Below are positions 27,849-39,591 of a stretch of DNA of 64,000 bases, piece after piece; position 1 is the first letter of the stretch; every line of letters starts with the position of its first letter. Origin of the DNA: Phreatobacter cathodiphilus (GTDB taxonomy: Bacteria > Pseudomonadota > Alphaproteobacteria > Rhizobiales > Phreatobacteraceae); NCBI RefSeq assembly GCF_003008515.1, contig NZ_CP027668.1:3637001-3701000 (forward strand), given 5' to 3'. Made by a program: the position numbers and the translations under genes. The notes under the pieces are model-generated. The model was given only the letters and a program-made list of their open reading frames with translations, was not told the origin of the DNA and made no database searches.

Positions 27849-28232
27849 TTAGTTCTGGTTGGGCGTGGCGGGCGCCGCCGGAGCGGGCTGGGCCGGAGCC
27901 GGCTGAGCCGGGGTCGGCTGGACCGAGGGCTGCTGGCGCGGCACCGAGCCCGTCGCCGTAGGATCGGTCGCCGGGGCCCCGCCCGGGGTGCCCTGGGCCA
28001 CCGGCGGACGCTCCACCGTCGGGGTCGTGGCGGTGCGATCCGATGAGCCGCCGAACATCGTCATGATGACGAAGACCAGGACGAGGGCCGCCGCAAGGCC
28101 GCCGAGCAGGCCCCAGCCGGTGCGGGACGCGGGGCGGGGGTCGACCGGCTGCCGGGGATCGACGCCCCCGGTCATCGGCGCAACGGGATCGGCGCTCGTC
28201 CGGTTGGGGTCGCGGGGGTCGATATGGGTCAT
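27849..28232 (-). CDS. Hypothetical single-pass membrane protein with Pro/Ala-rich tail
   Basis: A 127-aa protein with a short polar N-terminus rich in Asp and Pro (THIDPRDPNRTSADP), one hydrophobic segment (about 40-60, GWGLLGGLAAALVLVFVIMT) and a low-complexity tail of Ala-Pro-Gln repeats (about 95-127). Topology is probably cytoplasmic N-terminus, periplasmic tail. ATG 28232 has GGAG upstream at six bases; the frame continues to 28271. Function unknown. Confidence 0.7.
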   Translation of the reverse strand: MTHIDPRDPNRTSADPVAPMTGGVDPRQPVDPRPASRTGWGLLGGLAAALVLVFVIMTMFGGSSDRTATTPTVERPPVAQGTPGGAPATDPTATGSVPRQQPSVQPTPAQPAPAQPAPAAPATPNQN

Positions 28233-28320
28233 GTCGTCTCTCCTCACGGAAGGGTTGGTCTGTAAGGTCAACGACGACCGCGCGGCGAGGTTCCACCCGC
28301 CGCGCGTGGGATCGGCGGCC

Positions 28321-29901
28321 CTATTCCGCCGGTTGCGCCGTCATGGAAGGCTTGGCCGCCGCATCCCGCAGCGAGGCGGCATAGAGGAGGCCCGCCACCA
28401 TGAGATAGGCGAAGGCGACGCCGGGCGACCTGGCGAAACCCACCGCCTCCCCGTGCATGAAGCCGAAGAAGGTCAGCACGGCCCCCGCCGCCGCGAACAT
28501 CGCCGCCTCGACGAACTTCTTCTCGATGACGAAGACGGCAACGGCGCCGAGCACCAGTCCGGTGATGATGGCGCCGCCGCCCATGATCTCGAGACCGTGA
28601 TAGAGCACGCCGACCTGCGCCATCTTGTCGAGGCCCACCGCCGCGGCATTGGTGCCGGCGGCGCCCAGCGCCCCGTCCACCAGCACCTTCGCCCAGGCGG
28701 CGAGATGCGGGGTGAGCGCCAGCACGACCGCCGGCGCATGGCTCGACGGCGTCGTCTGGAAGGCCTGCGCACCGATCAGCATGCCGATGTAGAGGAGGAT
28801 CGGCGCGATGGCGACGACGGGGATGAGCGCCGTCAGCAGCGCGATGATACCGAACCAGGCCAGCACCAGCACCATCAGCCCGGTCAGCGCCGAATAGCCG
28901 ATGCGCCCGCCCATCGCCTTCCAGCCGGGATGGCCGATATAGACCGCGTTGATGAAGGGGTTGCCCATCAGGCAGCCGATCATCGAGACGGCGCCGTCGG
29001 CGGTCAGCACCCGCGTCGTCGGATAATGGTCGCCGGCCGCCTCCGCGCTCTCCACGTTGTCCATGGCCTCGACCAGGTCGTAGATGCCGAAGGGAATGGC
29101 GGTGACCAGGATGATCCCGAGGAACTGGAAGCCCGAGAACGTGTGGCCGATGGCCGGGATCGGCAGCGAGAAGCCGAAGCTCGAGAAGGCCTGGCCGAGC
29201 TTGTCGAGGCCGACGCCGCCGATCGGCATGCCGATGGCGACGGAAGCCCAGGCGATGAGCATGCCCGCCGCGATGGCGACGAGGCCTGCGGGGATGCCGC
29301 GCGGATAGCGGAAGCCGCCGAACCAGGACAGCATGATGATGGCGAAGCAGGTGAGGCCGATCACCGGCGTCATGTACATCTCCATCGCCGGCCGCATGGA
29401 GATGAAGGCGATGGAGACGCCGGCGAGCGTGCCGAGCAGCGCTGCCCGCGGCGTCACCTTGCGGATGTAGGGGGCGATGAAGCCGCCCGCCATCAGGATG
29501 ATCGACTGGATGAACACCCAGGCGAGCCCCGCCTCCCAGCCCTTGATCGGATCGCCGGTCGAGATCGAGATCGGCAGCATGATGACGAAGGTGACGATGA
29601 ACATGTGCGGCACGCTCACCCCCGAGGGCAGCGCGCAGACGTCCGACCGGCCCGTCTCCTTCGCCAGTTTCCAGGCGAGCCAGGCGTAGTAGAGGGTCGA
29701 GAGCGCCATCATCAGGCCGAGGGCGGGGAGGATGCGGCCGAAGACCAGGCTGTCCGGCATCTTCAGCACGAAGCGCAGGAGGCCGGTCAACACCAGCATG
29801 TTGACGAGGATGTTGGTGCCGAAGCCGAAGAAGGCGTTCCAGTCGCCCGGCGTCCACAGCGCCGGCTGGCCGCGCGTGGCGGCGGTCTCGGTCATGGCCA
29901 T
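28321..29901 (-). CDS. NCS2/AzgA-like xanthine-uracil family permease
   Basis: A 526-aa polytopic membrane protein with about 12-14 hydrophobic segments. It resembles the nucleobase-cation symporter 2 superfamily, with NAMGGNPF-like MIGCLMGNPFINAVYIGHPGWKAMGGRIGYS and LPSGVSVPHMF. The gene starts 28 bases after the end of a biuret-hydrolase-like gene in the same operon, so a urea-like or ureide substrate such as biuret is a reasonable guess. A perfect CGCGCGGCG hairpin at 28279-28306 lies downstream but lacks a T-run. Confidence 0.8.
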   Translation of the reverse strand: MAMTETAATRGQPALWTPGDWNAFFGFGTNILVNMLVLTGLLRFVLKMPDSLVFGRILPALGLMMALSTLYYAWLAWKLAKETGRSDVCALPSGVSVPHMFIVTFVIMLPISISTGDPIKGWEAGLAWVFIQSIILMAGGFIAPYIRKVTPRAALLGTLAGVSIAFISMRPAMEMYMTPVIGLTCFAIIMLSWFGGFRYPRGIPAGLVAIAAGMLIAWASVAIGMPIGGVGLDKLGQAFSSFGFSLPIPAIGHTFSGFQFLGIILVTAIPFGIYDLVEAMDNVESAEAAGDHYPTTRVLTADGAVSMIGCLMGNPFINAVYIGHPGWKAMGGRIGYSALTGLMVLVLAWFGIIALLTALIPVVAIAPILLYIGMLIGAQAFQTTPSSHAPAVVLALTPHLAAWAKVLVDGALGAAGTNAAAVGLDKMAQVGVLYHGLEIMGGGAIITGLVLGAVAVFVIEKKFVEAAMFAAAGAVLTFFGFMHGEAVGFARSPGVAFAYLMVAGLLYAASLRDAAAKPSMTAQPAE

Positions 29902-29929
29902 GCTCGTCTCCCCTCCGATGGTCAGGTCG

Positions 29930-30595
29930 TCAAAGCGCTGCGGTGATGTCTCCCGTCGTGGTGACGAAGCCGAAGATGCCGCCCTGGGCGGCGATCATCC
30001 TCAGCCCCACCGCATGGAACTCGTCGAAATAGGAGGCGCAGGCGTCCCCCGGCACGAGGCAGCGGAAGCCCCGGTCGTTGGCCTCGCGCACCGTGGTGTG
30101 GACGCAGACCTCGGTGGTCACCCCGCAGACGATCAGCGTCTCGATGCGCCGGTTGCCGAGGATCAGGGCGAGGTCGGTCTCGTAGAAGGCGCCCTTGCCG
30201 GGCTTGTCGACCACCGGCTCTCCCGGCGCCGGCGCCAGCTCCGGGATGATGTCGTGGCCGGGCTCGCCGCGCACGAGGATGCGCCCCATGGGGCCGCAGG
30301 CGCCGATCCGCAGGGCCGGGTCACCCCGCTCCACCTTCAGGGGCGGGGCGTCGGCGAGATCGGGCCGGTGGCCTTCGCGGGTATGGACGACGAGGAGCCC
30401 ATTGGTCCGCGCGAAGGCGAGGAGCGCGGCGATGGGGCCGACGGCGCGGGCGAGTTTCGACACGTCGTTGCCCAGCGCCGCCCCGAAGCCGCCGGGCTCG
30501 AGGAAGTCGCGCTGCATGTCGATGACGACGAGGGCGGTGCGATCGAGATCGATCGTCACCGGGTTCGGGTCAGCCGGAATGGTCGCCTGCCGCAT
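29930..30595 (-). CDS. Isochorismatase-family cysteine hydrolase, biuret amidohydrolase-like
   Basis: A 221-aa cysteine hydrolase. The catalytic triad is Asp26 (VVIDMQRDF), Lys131 (DKPGKGAF) and Cys164 ([18 protein letters not shown]). The 33-residue Lys-Cys spacing equals that of rhizobial BiuH, and [21 protein letters not shown] and [11 protein letters not shown] also resemble BiuH. That enzyme hydrolyses biuret to allophanate and ammonia. No allophanate hydrolase is adjacent, so a related amide is possible. First gene of a two-gene operon with a permease. Confidence 0.85.
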   Translation of the reverse strand: MRQATIPADPNPVTIDLDRTALVVIDMQRDFLEPGGFGAALGNDVSKLARAVGPIAALLAFARTNGLLVVHTREGHRPDLADAPPLKVERGDPALRIGACGPMGRILVRGEPGHDIIPELAPAPGEPVVDKPGKGAFYETDLALILGNRRIETLIVCGVTTEVCVHTTVREANDRGFRCLVPGDACASYFDEFHAVGLRMIAAQGGIFGFVTTTGDITAAL

Positions 30596-30737
30596 CGCGC
30601 GCTCCGCAGCTGTCGCGGATCACGCAGCAAGGAGCGGGCCAGACGAAAGCCCGGCGAGATTGTATACCGGACGCCGATACCGCCCAATTCGGCGTCAACT
30701 CCGCCTTGATCGTGCCGCCTGCTTGCGCAGCGCCGTC

Positions 30738-31799
<1,062 letters not shown>

Positions 31800-31874
31800 G
31801 GGGGGTCCTCCAGCGGTCGCAGGACCTTTAAGGCCATGTCCGCCGGAGGAAGGCAACCCGGGAGAGGCGCCGGC

Positions 31875-33605
31875 TCAGGCCGGGCGGTCGCCCTTCTTCA
31901 GCTTGGCGGCGGCGCGGTTGTCGACGCCCGGCAGCATCTTGGCGGGGTCGCGGGTGACGACCACGTCGATCACCGAGGGACCCTTGGTGGCGAAGGCCTC
32001 CTCCAGCGCCGCGCGCAGCGTCGAGGGATGCTCGACGCGGATGCCGTGGCAGCCCAGCGCCTTCGCCGCATCGGCGTAGTTGGTCTCGGCGAGGTCGGAG
32101 GCGTGGTAGGCGCCCGGCCCGTAGACGAGGTGCTGCAGCGCCTTCACGTAGCCCGAGGCGGCGTTGTTGACGACGATGATGGTGAGGTCGAGACCCATGC
32201 GGCGCGCAGTCTCGATCTCACCGAGCATCATGTTGAAGCCACCGTCGCCGGTGAGGCCGATGACCTTCTTGCCCGGCGCGCCCATGGCGACGCCCATGGC
32301 CCCCGGCAGGCCGTAGCCGATCGAGGCGAAGCCGCGGTCCGGCACGAAGGAGCGGCCGGGCTTCTTGGTGTCGAAGAGGAGGCCGCCCCAGTGCGCGGCG
32401 AAGCCGCCGTCGGCGACGAGATAGCCATCGGCCGGCAGCACCTGGTTGATCTCCGTCATCAGCCGACCCATGCTCACCGGCACCTCGTCCGAGGTCAGCT
32501 TCTCGTTCACGTCGGCGCGCCAGGCCGCCATGCGCTTCGGCACGTCGGCGGCATAGGCCGAGAGCCGGCCGCGGATCGCCTCGGCCTTGGGCGCGAGGGC
32601 GCTTGCCAGGTCCTCGATGCCGAGCTTCGCGTCGCCCCACAGCGTCACCTCCGGCTGCACCGTGCGGCCGAACTCCTCGGGGACGATGTCGAGATGGACG
32701 ATGCGCTTGCCCTTCGGCGGCACGGTGAAGCGCTTAGTTGCGATCTCGCCGAGCTTGCAGCCGACGACGAGGATGAGGTCGCTCTCCTCGATCAGCGTAT
32801 TGGCGATGCGGTCGTAGCGGCCGAAGAGGCCCGCCGAGAGCGGGCTCGTGCAGGCAATTGCCCCCTTGCCGGTCATGGTGTGGGCGACGGGGATGGAGAA
32901 GGTCTCGGCGAAGCGCTGCAGGGTCTCGGCAGCGCCGGAGAGGTGGACGCCGCCGCCGGCGAGCACGATGGGCCGGCTCGCGCCCGCGATGAGATCGGCG
33001 GCCTTTGCCAGCGCCGCTCCGTCGGGGCGGCAGCGCAGGGCGGGCGCGCCGCCATGGGCGGGATCGACCTTGAAGTCGTCGTCTGTGAAGCCGTAGGTGC
33101 CGTGGCAGATATCTTCCGGCACGTCGACGATGACCGGGCCAGGGCGGCCGGTAGTGGCCACCGCGAAGGCGCGGCGCATCAGCTCGGGAATGCGATGGAT
33201 GGCCTCCACCCGGATCACCTCCTTGGCGCAGGGCCGGAGGATGTCGAGCTGCCGGCTCTCCTGGGTCATGTTCTTCCAGGAATGGTCGCGGTGGGTGTCG
33301 CCAACGATGGCGACCATCGGCGTGCCGGCGTTCAGCGCCTCGACGAGGCCGGTGACGAGGTTGGTGGCGCCGGGTCCGAGGGTGGCGTCGACCAGGCCGA
33401 CGCGGCCGGTGACCTTGGCATAGGCGTCGGCGGCGAAGACGCCGGCGCGCTCGTCGTTGATGAGGTTGTGCTTGAGGCCGAGGCGGCGGGCGGCGTCGTA
33501 GAAGGGCAGGAGCTGGAAGCCGCCCATGCCGAACATCGGGCCGCCGTCGAAGGCGAGGATCATCCGCGCCAGGGCTTCGCCGCCCGTCATCTCATTGTCG
33601 CTCAT
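31875..33605 (-). CDS. Thiamine pyrophosphate-dependent enzyme (acetolactate synthase-like large subunit)
   Basis: A 576-aa three-domain ThDP enzyme. Glu52 in NLINDERAGVFAADAYAK activates the cofactor; the ThDP/Mg motif is GDGGFNMMLG...NNAASGY in the last domain; the middle domain (about 200-330) has the FAD/structural Rossmann fold. The family includes acetolactate synthase, benzoylformate decarboxylase and oxalyl-CoA decarboxylase; no small regulatory subunit follows, so a catabolic lyase is more likely than branched-chain synthesis. ATG 33605 is preferred over the longer frame. It may be part of the catabolic locus upstream or separate. Confidence 0.88.
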   Translation of the reverse strand: MSDNEMTGGEALARMILAFDGGPMFGMGGFQLLPFYDAARRLGLKHNLINDERAGVFAADAYAKVTGRVGLVDATLGPGATNLVTGLVEALNAGTPMVAIVGDTHRDHSWKNMTQESRQLDILRPCAKEVIRVEAIHRIPELMRRAFAVATTGRPGPVIVDVPEDICHGTYGFTDDDFKVDPAHGGAPALRCRPDGAALAKAADLIAGASRPIVLAGGGVHLSGAAETLQRFAETFSIPVAHTMTGKGAIACTSPLSAGLFGRYDRIANTLIEESDLILVVGCKLGEIATKRFTVPPKGKRIVHLDIVPEEFGRTVQPEVTLWGDAKLGIEDLASALAPKAEAIRGRLSAYAADVPKRMAAWRADVNEKLTSDEVPVSMGRLMTEINQVLPADGYLVADGGFAAHWGGLLFDTKKPGRSFVPDRGFASIGYGLPGAMGVAMGAPGKKVIGLTGDGGFNMMLGEIETARRMGLDLTIIVVNNAASGYVKALQHLVYGPGAYHASDLAETNYADAAKALGCHGIRVEHPSTLRAALEEAFATKGPSVIDVVVTRDPAKMLPGVDNRAAAKLKKGDRPA

Positions 33606-33836
33606 CACGCCTCTCCACCCGCGGCCCCCGGCCGCATGTCTCCGGGTGAGCGAGGGTCGGGGCGCCGGCACCTGCGCGCCGCCGCCGTCCGGGCTCCCTC
33701 CCCGCCCCCATAAAGCGCCGTTGGCCGGCACCTTTCAGCTTGGGCGCCACGGTTAGGGAGGGCTCCCGGGCCTGTCAACGCGGGCGAAAGGCAGGCCAGC
33801 AATGCCGGCCCGCCATCGGGGTATGGGCCCCGGGGC

Positions 33837-34664
33837 TCACTCGGTCTCGTGCGCCTTCGACCAGGCTTCCGCCACCTCGGCGCCGGTCGCGAACCACACG
33901 CCGGGGAAGGTGCGGATGAAGGCGATGAGCTCGCGGATCAGCGCGATGCGGCTCGGCCGTCCCCCCACCTGCGGGTGGAAGATCATGTCGAACAGGCCGC
34001 CCCACCTGTAGATCTCGCGGAACTCCTCCTTGTACACGCTCAGCATGTGCTCGTTGGTGAAGATCGGCCGCGGCGTCTTCACCGAGAACAGGGCGAAGGG
34101 CGCGTCGTCCAGCGACCAGTGCCAGGGCAGCTCGATGACGCCCTTGGAGCCGTCCGGCATGATGTGGCGGTAGGGGTTGATGTCGTCCATCAGCGAAGAG
34201 TCGTAGAGGAAATTGTGCTGCTTCAAGAGCTTGAACAGCCCTTCCGACACCTCGCCGGCCGGCGAGCGGTAGCCCTTGGGCACCACGCCGACGGTGCGCT
34301 TCAGCGCCTCCAGGCCCTTCTCCATCTCCTCGACTTCCGCCTGGGGATCGTCGCTCACCCATTTGTGGGAATAGGAGTGGTGGGCGACCTCGTGCCCGTC
34401 CTTGAGGATCATCTCGACGCGGTCGGTGTGGTTCTCCGCCGTCCAGCCGGGCACGAAGAAGGTCGACTTCACGCCCTCCTCGCGCAGCGTGTCGAGAATC
34501 TTCGGCACGCCGACCTTGGCGCCATAGCGGCCCTGGCTGAGGACGCCGGGGCGACGGGCGTTCTCCGGATCGCGCGAGGTCCACAGGGTCTCGGCGTCGA
34601 AGTCGAAGGTCAGCATCACGGCGCAGCGGGCGCCGTTCGGCCATTTGACGCTCATGTCGTGCAT
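33837..34664 (-). CDS. Polysaccharide deacetylase-fold hydrolase (HpPgdA-like)
   Basis: A 275-aa NodB-fold metal hydrolase. LTFDFDAET (Asp ligand), GHEVAHHSYSHKW (His pair), RSPAGEVS and MIFHPQVGGRPSR match the cytoplasmic group that includes Helicobacter PgdA and allantoinase PuuE. No signal peptide is seen, so it probably acts on a small amide or cyclic imide instead of cell-wall sugar. It is the last gene of the transporter-SDR operon, 25 bases after the first SDR. ATG 34664 is used; ATG 34655 is an alternative. Confidence 0.87.
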   Translation of the reverse strand: MHDMSVKWPNGARCAVMLTFDFDAETLWTSRDPENARRPGVLSQGRYGAKVGVPKILDTLREEGVKSTFFVPGWTAENHTDRVEMILKDGHEVAHHSYSHKWVSDDPQAEVEEMEKGLEALKRTVGVVPKGYRSPAGEVSEGLFKLLKQHNFLYDSSLMDDINPYRHIMPDGSKGVIELPWHWSLDDAPFALFSVKTPRPIFTNEHMLSVYKEEFREIYRWGGLFDMIFHPQVGGRPSRIALIRELIAFIRTFPGVWFATGAEVAEAWSKAHETE

Positions 34665-34689
34665 CGTCTCGTCTCCCTTGAAACCGGTT

Positions 34690-35437
34690 CTAGATCTTCC
34701 CGTGCCGGGCCGCGAGGAAACCGCCGTCCACCGGCATGACCACGCCCGTGACGAAGGCGGCATCCTCGGAACAGAGGAACGCCACCGGCCCGGCGATGTC
34801 GGCCGGGGTTCCCATCCGCTCCACCGGCGTGCCCTCGACGATGAGCCGCGTATAGAGCGCGTTCTGCCGGTGGCCGGTGGTCATGGGCGTCGCGATGAGG
34901 CCCGGCGCCACCGCGTTGACGAGGATGCCCTCCGGGGCGAGTTCGCCGGCGAGCTGGCGGGTGAACTGGGCGACGCCCGCCTTCGCCACCGCATAGGCCG
35001 TGGTGCCGGGATAGCCGGTGATGCCGAAGATCGAGGAGATGTTGACGATGCGCCCGCCGGGCCGCGGCAGGTGCGGCACGACGGCGCGGGTGACTCGCAG
35101 AACGGCGGCGAGATTGGTGTCGAGGAAGCGGTCGATGAGCGCGTCGTCGCTCTCCATCAGCCGCTTCGAGCCGCCGATGCCGGCATTGTTGACGAGGATG
35201 TCGATGCGCCCGAAGGCGTCGAGCGCGGCCTTCGCCATAACCTCGCCGGCATCCCGGTCGGTGACGCTCTTGACGAGCGCGACCTGACCGAGCCGGGCGG
35301 CGGTCTCCACGACCTCCGGGATGACGTCGACGAGGAGAACCTTCGCGCCCTCTGCGGCGAAGCGCTCGGCGATGCCCTCGCCGATGCCGCGGGCCGCGCC
35401 CGAGACGATGACGGCCTTGCCGGCGAAGCGGGTCGGA

Positions 35438-35457
<20 letters not shown>
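34690..35457 (-). CDS. SDR family oxidoreductase
   Basis: A 255-aa classical short-chain dehydrogenase. The nucleotide site is SGAARGIGEG, followed by NNAG, the catalytic Ser in NISSIFG and Tyr-x3-Lys in YAVAKAG. VDGGFLA at the end is typical. NAD preference is suggested by the acidic residue after the second strand (LLVDV). It overlaps the next SDR gene by 20 bases and probably oxidises an alcohol in the pathway fed by the linked transporter. Substrate unknown. Confidence 0.92.
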
Positions 35458-36214
<757 letters not shown>

Positions 36215-36260
36215 GTCACAACCCTCGCATGGACCGGGCCGCGGGAGAGCGGCCGAAAAG

Positions 36261-36977
36261 TCAGTGCTCCTGCCCGCCGAGATAGAACTCCTGGAGCTCT
36301 TCCATGGCGATGCCGTCGCCCACCTCGCGCTCGTAGGCGATGCGCCCGCCACGGATGACGTAGATGTGGTCGGCGATGTCGAGGGCCATGCCGACGTTCT
36401 GCTCGACGAGCAGCAGGGTCAGGCCCAGGTCCCTGAGGCCGAGGATCGCCTCGGCGATCTCCTCGACGATGCGCGGGGCGAGCGCCGCGGAAGGTTCGTC
36501 GAGCAGCAGCATGGAGGGGCGCGCCATCAGCGACCGGCCGATGGAGAGCATCTGCCGTTCGCCGCCGGACAGCATGCCGGCATTGACCTTGCGGCGCTCC
36601 TTCAGGCGCGGAAAGCGCTGGTAGACGCCCTCGAGGTCGGAGGCGATGCCCTGCCTGTCGCGGCGCCGGTGATAGGCACCCATGAGGAGGTTTTCCTCGA
36701 CGCTCATGCCGGCGAAGACCTCCTTGCCCTGCGGCACGAGGGAGAGGCCGAGCGACGCACGCTGTTCGGCCGGCACGTCGTTGATCACCCGGCCGTCGAG
36801 GACGACCTGCCCCTCCTGCACGGCGACCAGGCCGACGATGGCCTTGAGCGTGGTCGACTTGCCCGTGCCGTTGCCGCCGAGCAGGGCGACGAGGCCGCCC
36901 TTCGGCACGTTCAGGCTCACCCCGTGCAGGATGCGCGTGCGGCCGTAGCCGGCGACGATGCTGTCAACCTTGAGCAC
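36261..36977 (-). CDS. livF: Branched-chain-type ABC transporter ATP-binding protein LivF
   Basis: A 238-aa ATPase with Walker A GGNGTGKST, signature LSGGERQML, Walker B LLLDEPSAAL and the H-loop VEQNV, the variants typical of LivF. It overlaps livG by 14 bases. With LivG it powers import of the solute bound by the linked periplasmic protein. The family name is from amino-acid transport, but in this context an aromatic acid or other catabolic substrate is likely. Confidence 0.93.
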   Translation of the reverse strand: MLKVDSIVAGYGRTRILHGVSLNVPKGGLVALLGGNGTGKSTTLKAIVGLVAVQEGQVVLDGRVINDVPAEQRASLGLSLVPQGKEVFAGMSVEENLLMGAYHRRRDRQGIASDLEGVYQRFPRLKERRKVNAGMLSGGERQMLSIGRSLMARPSMLLLDEPSAALAPRIVEEIAEAILGLRDLGLTLLLVEQNVGMALDIADHIYVIRGGRIAYEREVGDGIAMEELQEFYLGGQEH

Positions 36978-37752
36978 GGCGCTTCCACCCGGTTCCGATA
37001 TAGGCTTCGACCACGACGGGATCCTTGACGACGGCGTCCGGCGCGCCCTCGGCGATCTTCACGCCCGAATCCAGCACGACGACGTGGTCGCAGAGGTCGC
37101 GCACGACGCGCATGACGTGCTCGACCAGGAGGATCGACACGCCGAACTCGTCGCGCAGCCGGCGCACCAGCTCGATGAGCTTGTCGACATTGGGCGGCGA
37201 CAGGCCGGCGGCAGGCTCGTCGAGCACGAAGAGGCTCGGCTCGCTCATCATGCCGCGGGCGATCTCGACCATGCGCTGCTGGCCGATGGAAAGGGCCGAG
37301 ACGGGCCGTTCGGCGAAATCCTGAAGGTCGAACCAGGCGAGGAGCTCGCGCGCGCGGGCACGGGCCCGTTCCTCCTCCTCCCGCGCAGTCCCGCGCGCGA
37401 AGATGGAAGCCGCCAGACTCGCCTTCATCCTCATGTGATTGGCCAGCAGCAGATTGTCTTCGACGCTGAGCGAATGGAACAGCCGCAGCAGCTGGAACGA
37501 GCGCGCCATGCCGAGCCGCGCCCGCCGGTGGGACGGCAGGGCGGTGATGTCGGCGCCGTTGAACAGGAACGTGCCCTCGTTCGGCATCATCTCGCCGGCG
37601 ACCAGGTTGACCATGGTCGACTTGCCCGAGCCGTTGGGGCCGATCAGCCCGACGATCTGGCCCTTGCCGACCGTCAGGCTGGCGTCGTTGACGGCGACGA
37701 CGCCGCCGAACCGCTTGGTGATGCCGCGGGCTTCGAGGATGGGAGTGGTCAT
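36964..37752 (-). CDS. livG: Branched-chain-type ABC transporter ATP-binding protein LivG
   Basis: A 262-aa ATPase: Walker A GPNGSGKST, the LivG-specific stretch TALPSHRRARLGMARSFQ, signature LSIGQQRMVEIAR, Walker B LFVLDEPAAGL. ATG 37752 overlaps the end of livM by four bases. The frame continues upstream into livM but that part is a shadow of the permease. Confidence 0.93.
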   Translation of the reverse strand: MTTPILEARGITKRFGGVVAVNDASLTVGKGQIVGLIGPNGSGKSTMVNLVAGEMMPNEGTFLFNGADITALPSHRRARLGMARSFQLLRLFHSLSVEDNLLLANHMRMKASLAASIFARGTAREEEERARARARELLAWFDLQDFAERPVSALSIGQQRMVEIARGMMSEPSLFVLDEPAAGLSPPNVDKLIELVRRLRDEFGVSILLVEHVMRVVRDLCDHVVVLDSGVKIAEGAPDAVVKDPVVVEAYIGTGWKRRAQG

Positions 37753-38684
37753 CGCGCCGACCTCGCGCGCAGGCGTCCGACGACGCCCTCCGGCATCAGC
37801 GTGACGACGAGCACCAGCAGGACGCCGTAGATTAGCATCTTGTACTCGGCGAACTTGCCGAGGAGCTCCGGCAGGATGGCGAGGAAGACGGCGCCGAGGA
37901 TGGGGCCGATGAAGGTGCCGCGGCCGCCGACCACCATCATCGCCACCACGGTGGCCGAGATCCAGATCGTGTAGTCGTCGGGCGTGACGCCGCGCAGCGA
38001 ATGGGCGGTGAGCACACCGGCGACCCCGGCCAGCGCCGCATAGGCGACGAAGGCCGTGAGCTTGCCGCGGGTCGTGTCGAGCCCGACCGCGCTCGCCAGC
38101 GTCTCGTCGTCGCGGATCGCCACCCATTCGCGGCCGAGCCGCGAGTTCACCAGGCGCCAGGCGACGAGCATGGTCAGCGCGGTCATGGCGAGCGTCAGCC
38201 AGTAGTAGGAGCGCAGCGATCCGAATTCGAACAGCGTCACGCCGAAGACCGTCACCGGCCCGGCATTGGGCATGGGCAGGCCCACCTGGCCGCCGGTGAA
38301 GGAGGTCCACTGCGAGATGACGAGATAGACGATGGTCTGGAAGGCGATGGTGACGATGGCGAGGAAATGGCCCTTCAGCCTGAGGGCGGGAATGCCGAGC
38401 AGCAGGCCGAAGAGACCGGCGACGATGGCGCCCGCCGGCAGATGGACCCAGATCGAGGTGCCGAAATCGCGGGTCATGATCGCCGCCGTATAGGCGCCGA
38501 TGCCGTAGAAGGCGCCGGTGGCGAAGGAGAACTGGCCGCAATAGCCGGTGACGAGGTCGAGCCCCACCGCCAGGATGACGAAGAACAGCACCATCATCAG
38601 CACGTTGGTCTCGTAGCCGCCGATGCCGAAGGGGGCGACGGCGAGGACCGCGAAGGCGAGCAGCGCCAGGAGATAGACTCTCAT
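37749..38684 (-). CDS. livM: Branched-chain-type ABC transporter permease LivM
   Basis: A 311-aa permease with about nine hydrophobic segments and the LivM motifs GYCGQFSFATGAFYGIGAYTAA, LRLKGHFLAIVTIAF and the cytoplasmic coupling loop VAIRDDETLASAVGLD. Four-base overlaps join it to livG and livH. Confidence 0.93.
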   Translation of the reverse strand: MRVYLLALLAFAVLAVAPFGIGGYETNVLMMVLFFVILAVGLDLVTGYCGQFSFATGAFYGIGAYTAAIMTRDFGTSIWVHLPAGAIVAGLFGLLLGIPALRLKGHFLAIVTIAFQTIVYLVISQWTSFTGGQVGLPMPNAGPVTVFGVTLFEFGSLRSYYWLTLAMTALTMLVAWRLVNSRLGREWVAIRDDETLASAVGLDTTRGKLTAFVAYAALAGVAGVLTAHSLRGVTPDDYTIWISATVVAMMVVGGRGTFIGPILGAVFLAILPELLGKFAEYKMLIYGVLLVLVVTLMPEGVVGRLRARSAR

Positions 38685-39571
38685 GACCGCTCCACCGCCT
38701 TGCCGAACAGGCCCTGCGGGCGGAACAGCAGCACGAGGATGACGAAGACGAAGCCGACGATGTCGCGCATCGCGTTGGAGATATAGGCCGAGGTCAGCGA
38801 TTCGGTGATGCCGAGGAGGAGGCCGGCCACCGCCGCGCCGGCGACGTTGCCCATGCCGCCGAGAATGACGACGGTGAAGGCCTTCAGCGCGATCATGTTG
38901 CCGACGATGGGATAGACGAAGAAGACCGACGACATCAGCATGCCGGCGGTGCCCGCCAGCGCCGCGCCCGTGATGAAGGTGACGATCGCCACCCGCTCCA
39001 CCCGGACGCCGCAGAGGCGCGCCACCGTCGCATGCTGGGCCATGGCGCGCAGGCCCCGCCCGGTCCAGGTGTAGCGCAGCACCACATAGAGGACGGCGAT
39101 CAGCAGAACCGTCGCCAGTGGGATCAACAGCCGCTGCTGCGGCAGGAAGACCGGGCCGAAATCGGTCGGCAGCGACGACAGGACCGGGATCTTCGAGACG
39201 TCCAGGTTGAGCCGCTGCGGCTGCGGCCCCATCACCACCAGCGCCGCGTTCTGCAGCGCCACCGCGAGCCCGAACGAGGAGATGATCGAGCTCGTGGCGT
39301 CGTGGTTCTTCATGGGCTTGTGCAGGATCGCCTCGGCGGCGATGCCGACCACCGCCGCGACCAGAAGGACGAAGGCGATGGCGGGGAGGACGGGAAGCTT
39401 GAGCACCGTGATCGCGACGATCCCGGCATAGCCGCCGATCATGTAGAACTCGCCATGGGCGAAGTTCACCACGCCGAGGATGCCGAAGATCAGCGTCAGG
39501 CCGACGGCGACGAGCACATAGGTGCTGCCGATGACGACGCCGTTGGCCAGATATTGCAGGAAGAGATCCAT
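38681..39571 (-). CDS. livH: Branched-chain-type ABC transporter permease LivH
   Basis: A 296-aa permease with the LivH signature VAVGLTLIFGILGVVNFAHGEFYMIGGY and the coupling loop RAMAQHATVARLCGVRVERV. ATG 39571 (MDLFLQYLANG) is preferred over GTG 39580. It pairs with LivM to form the membrane channel. Confidence 0.93.
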   Translation of the reverse strand: MDLFLQYLANGVVIGSTYVLVAVGLTLIFGILGVVNFAHGEFYMIGGYAGIVAITVLKLPVLPAIAFVLLVAAVVGIAAEAILHKPMKNHDATSSIISSFGLAVALQNAALVVMGPQPQRLNLDVSKIPVLSSLPTDFGPVFLPQQRLLIPLATVLLIAVLYVVLRYTWTGRGLRAMAQHATVARLCGVRVERVAIVTFITGAALAGTAGMLMSSVFFVYPIVGNMIALKAFTVVILGGMGNVAGAAVAGLLLGITESLTSAYISNAMRDIVGFVFVILVLLFRPQGLFGKAVERS

Positions 39572-39591
39572 CGCGATCACGAAACCCGGCG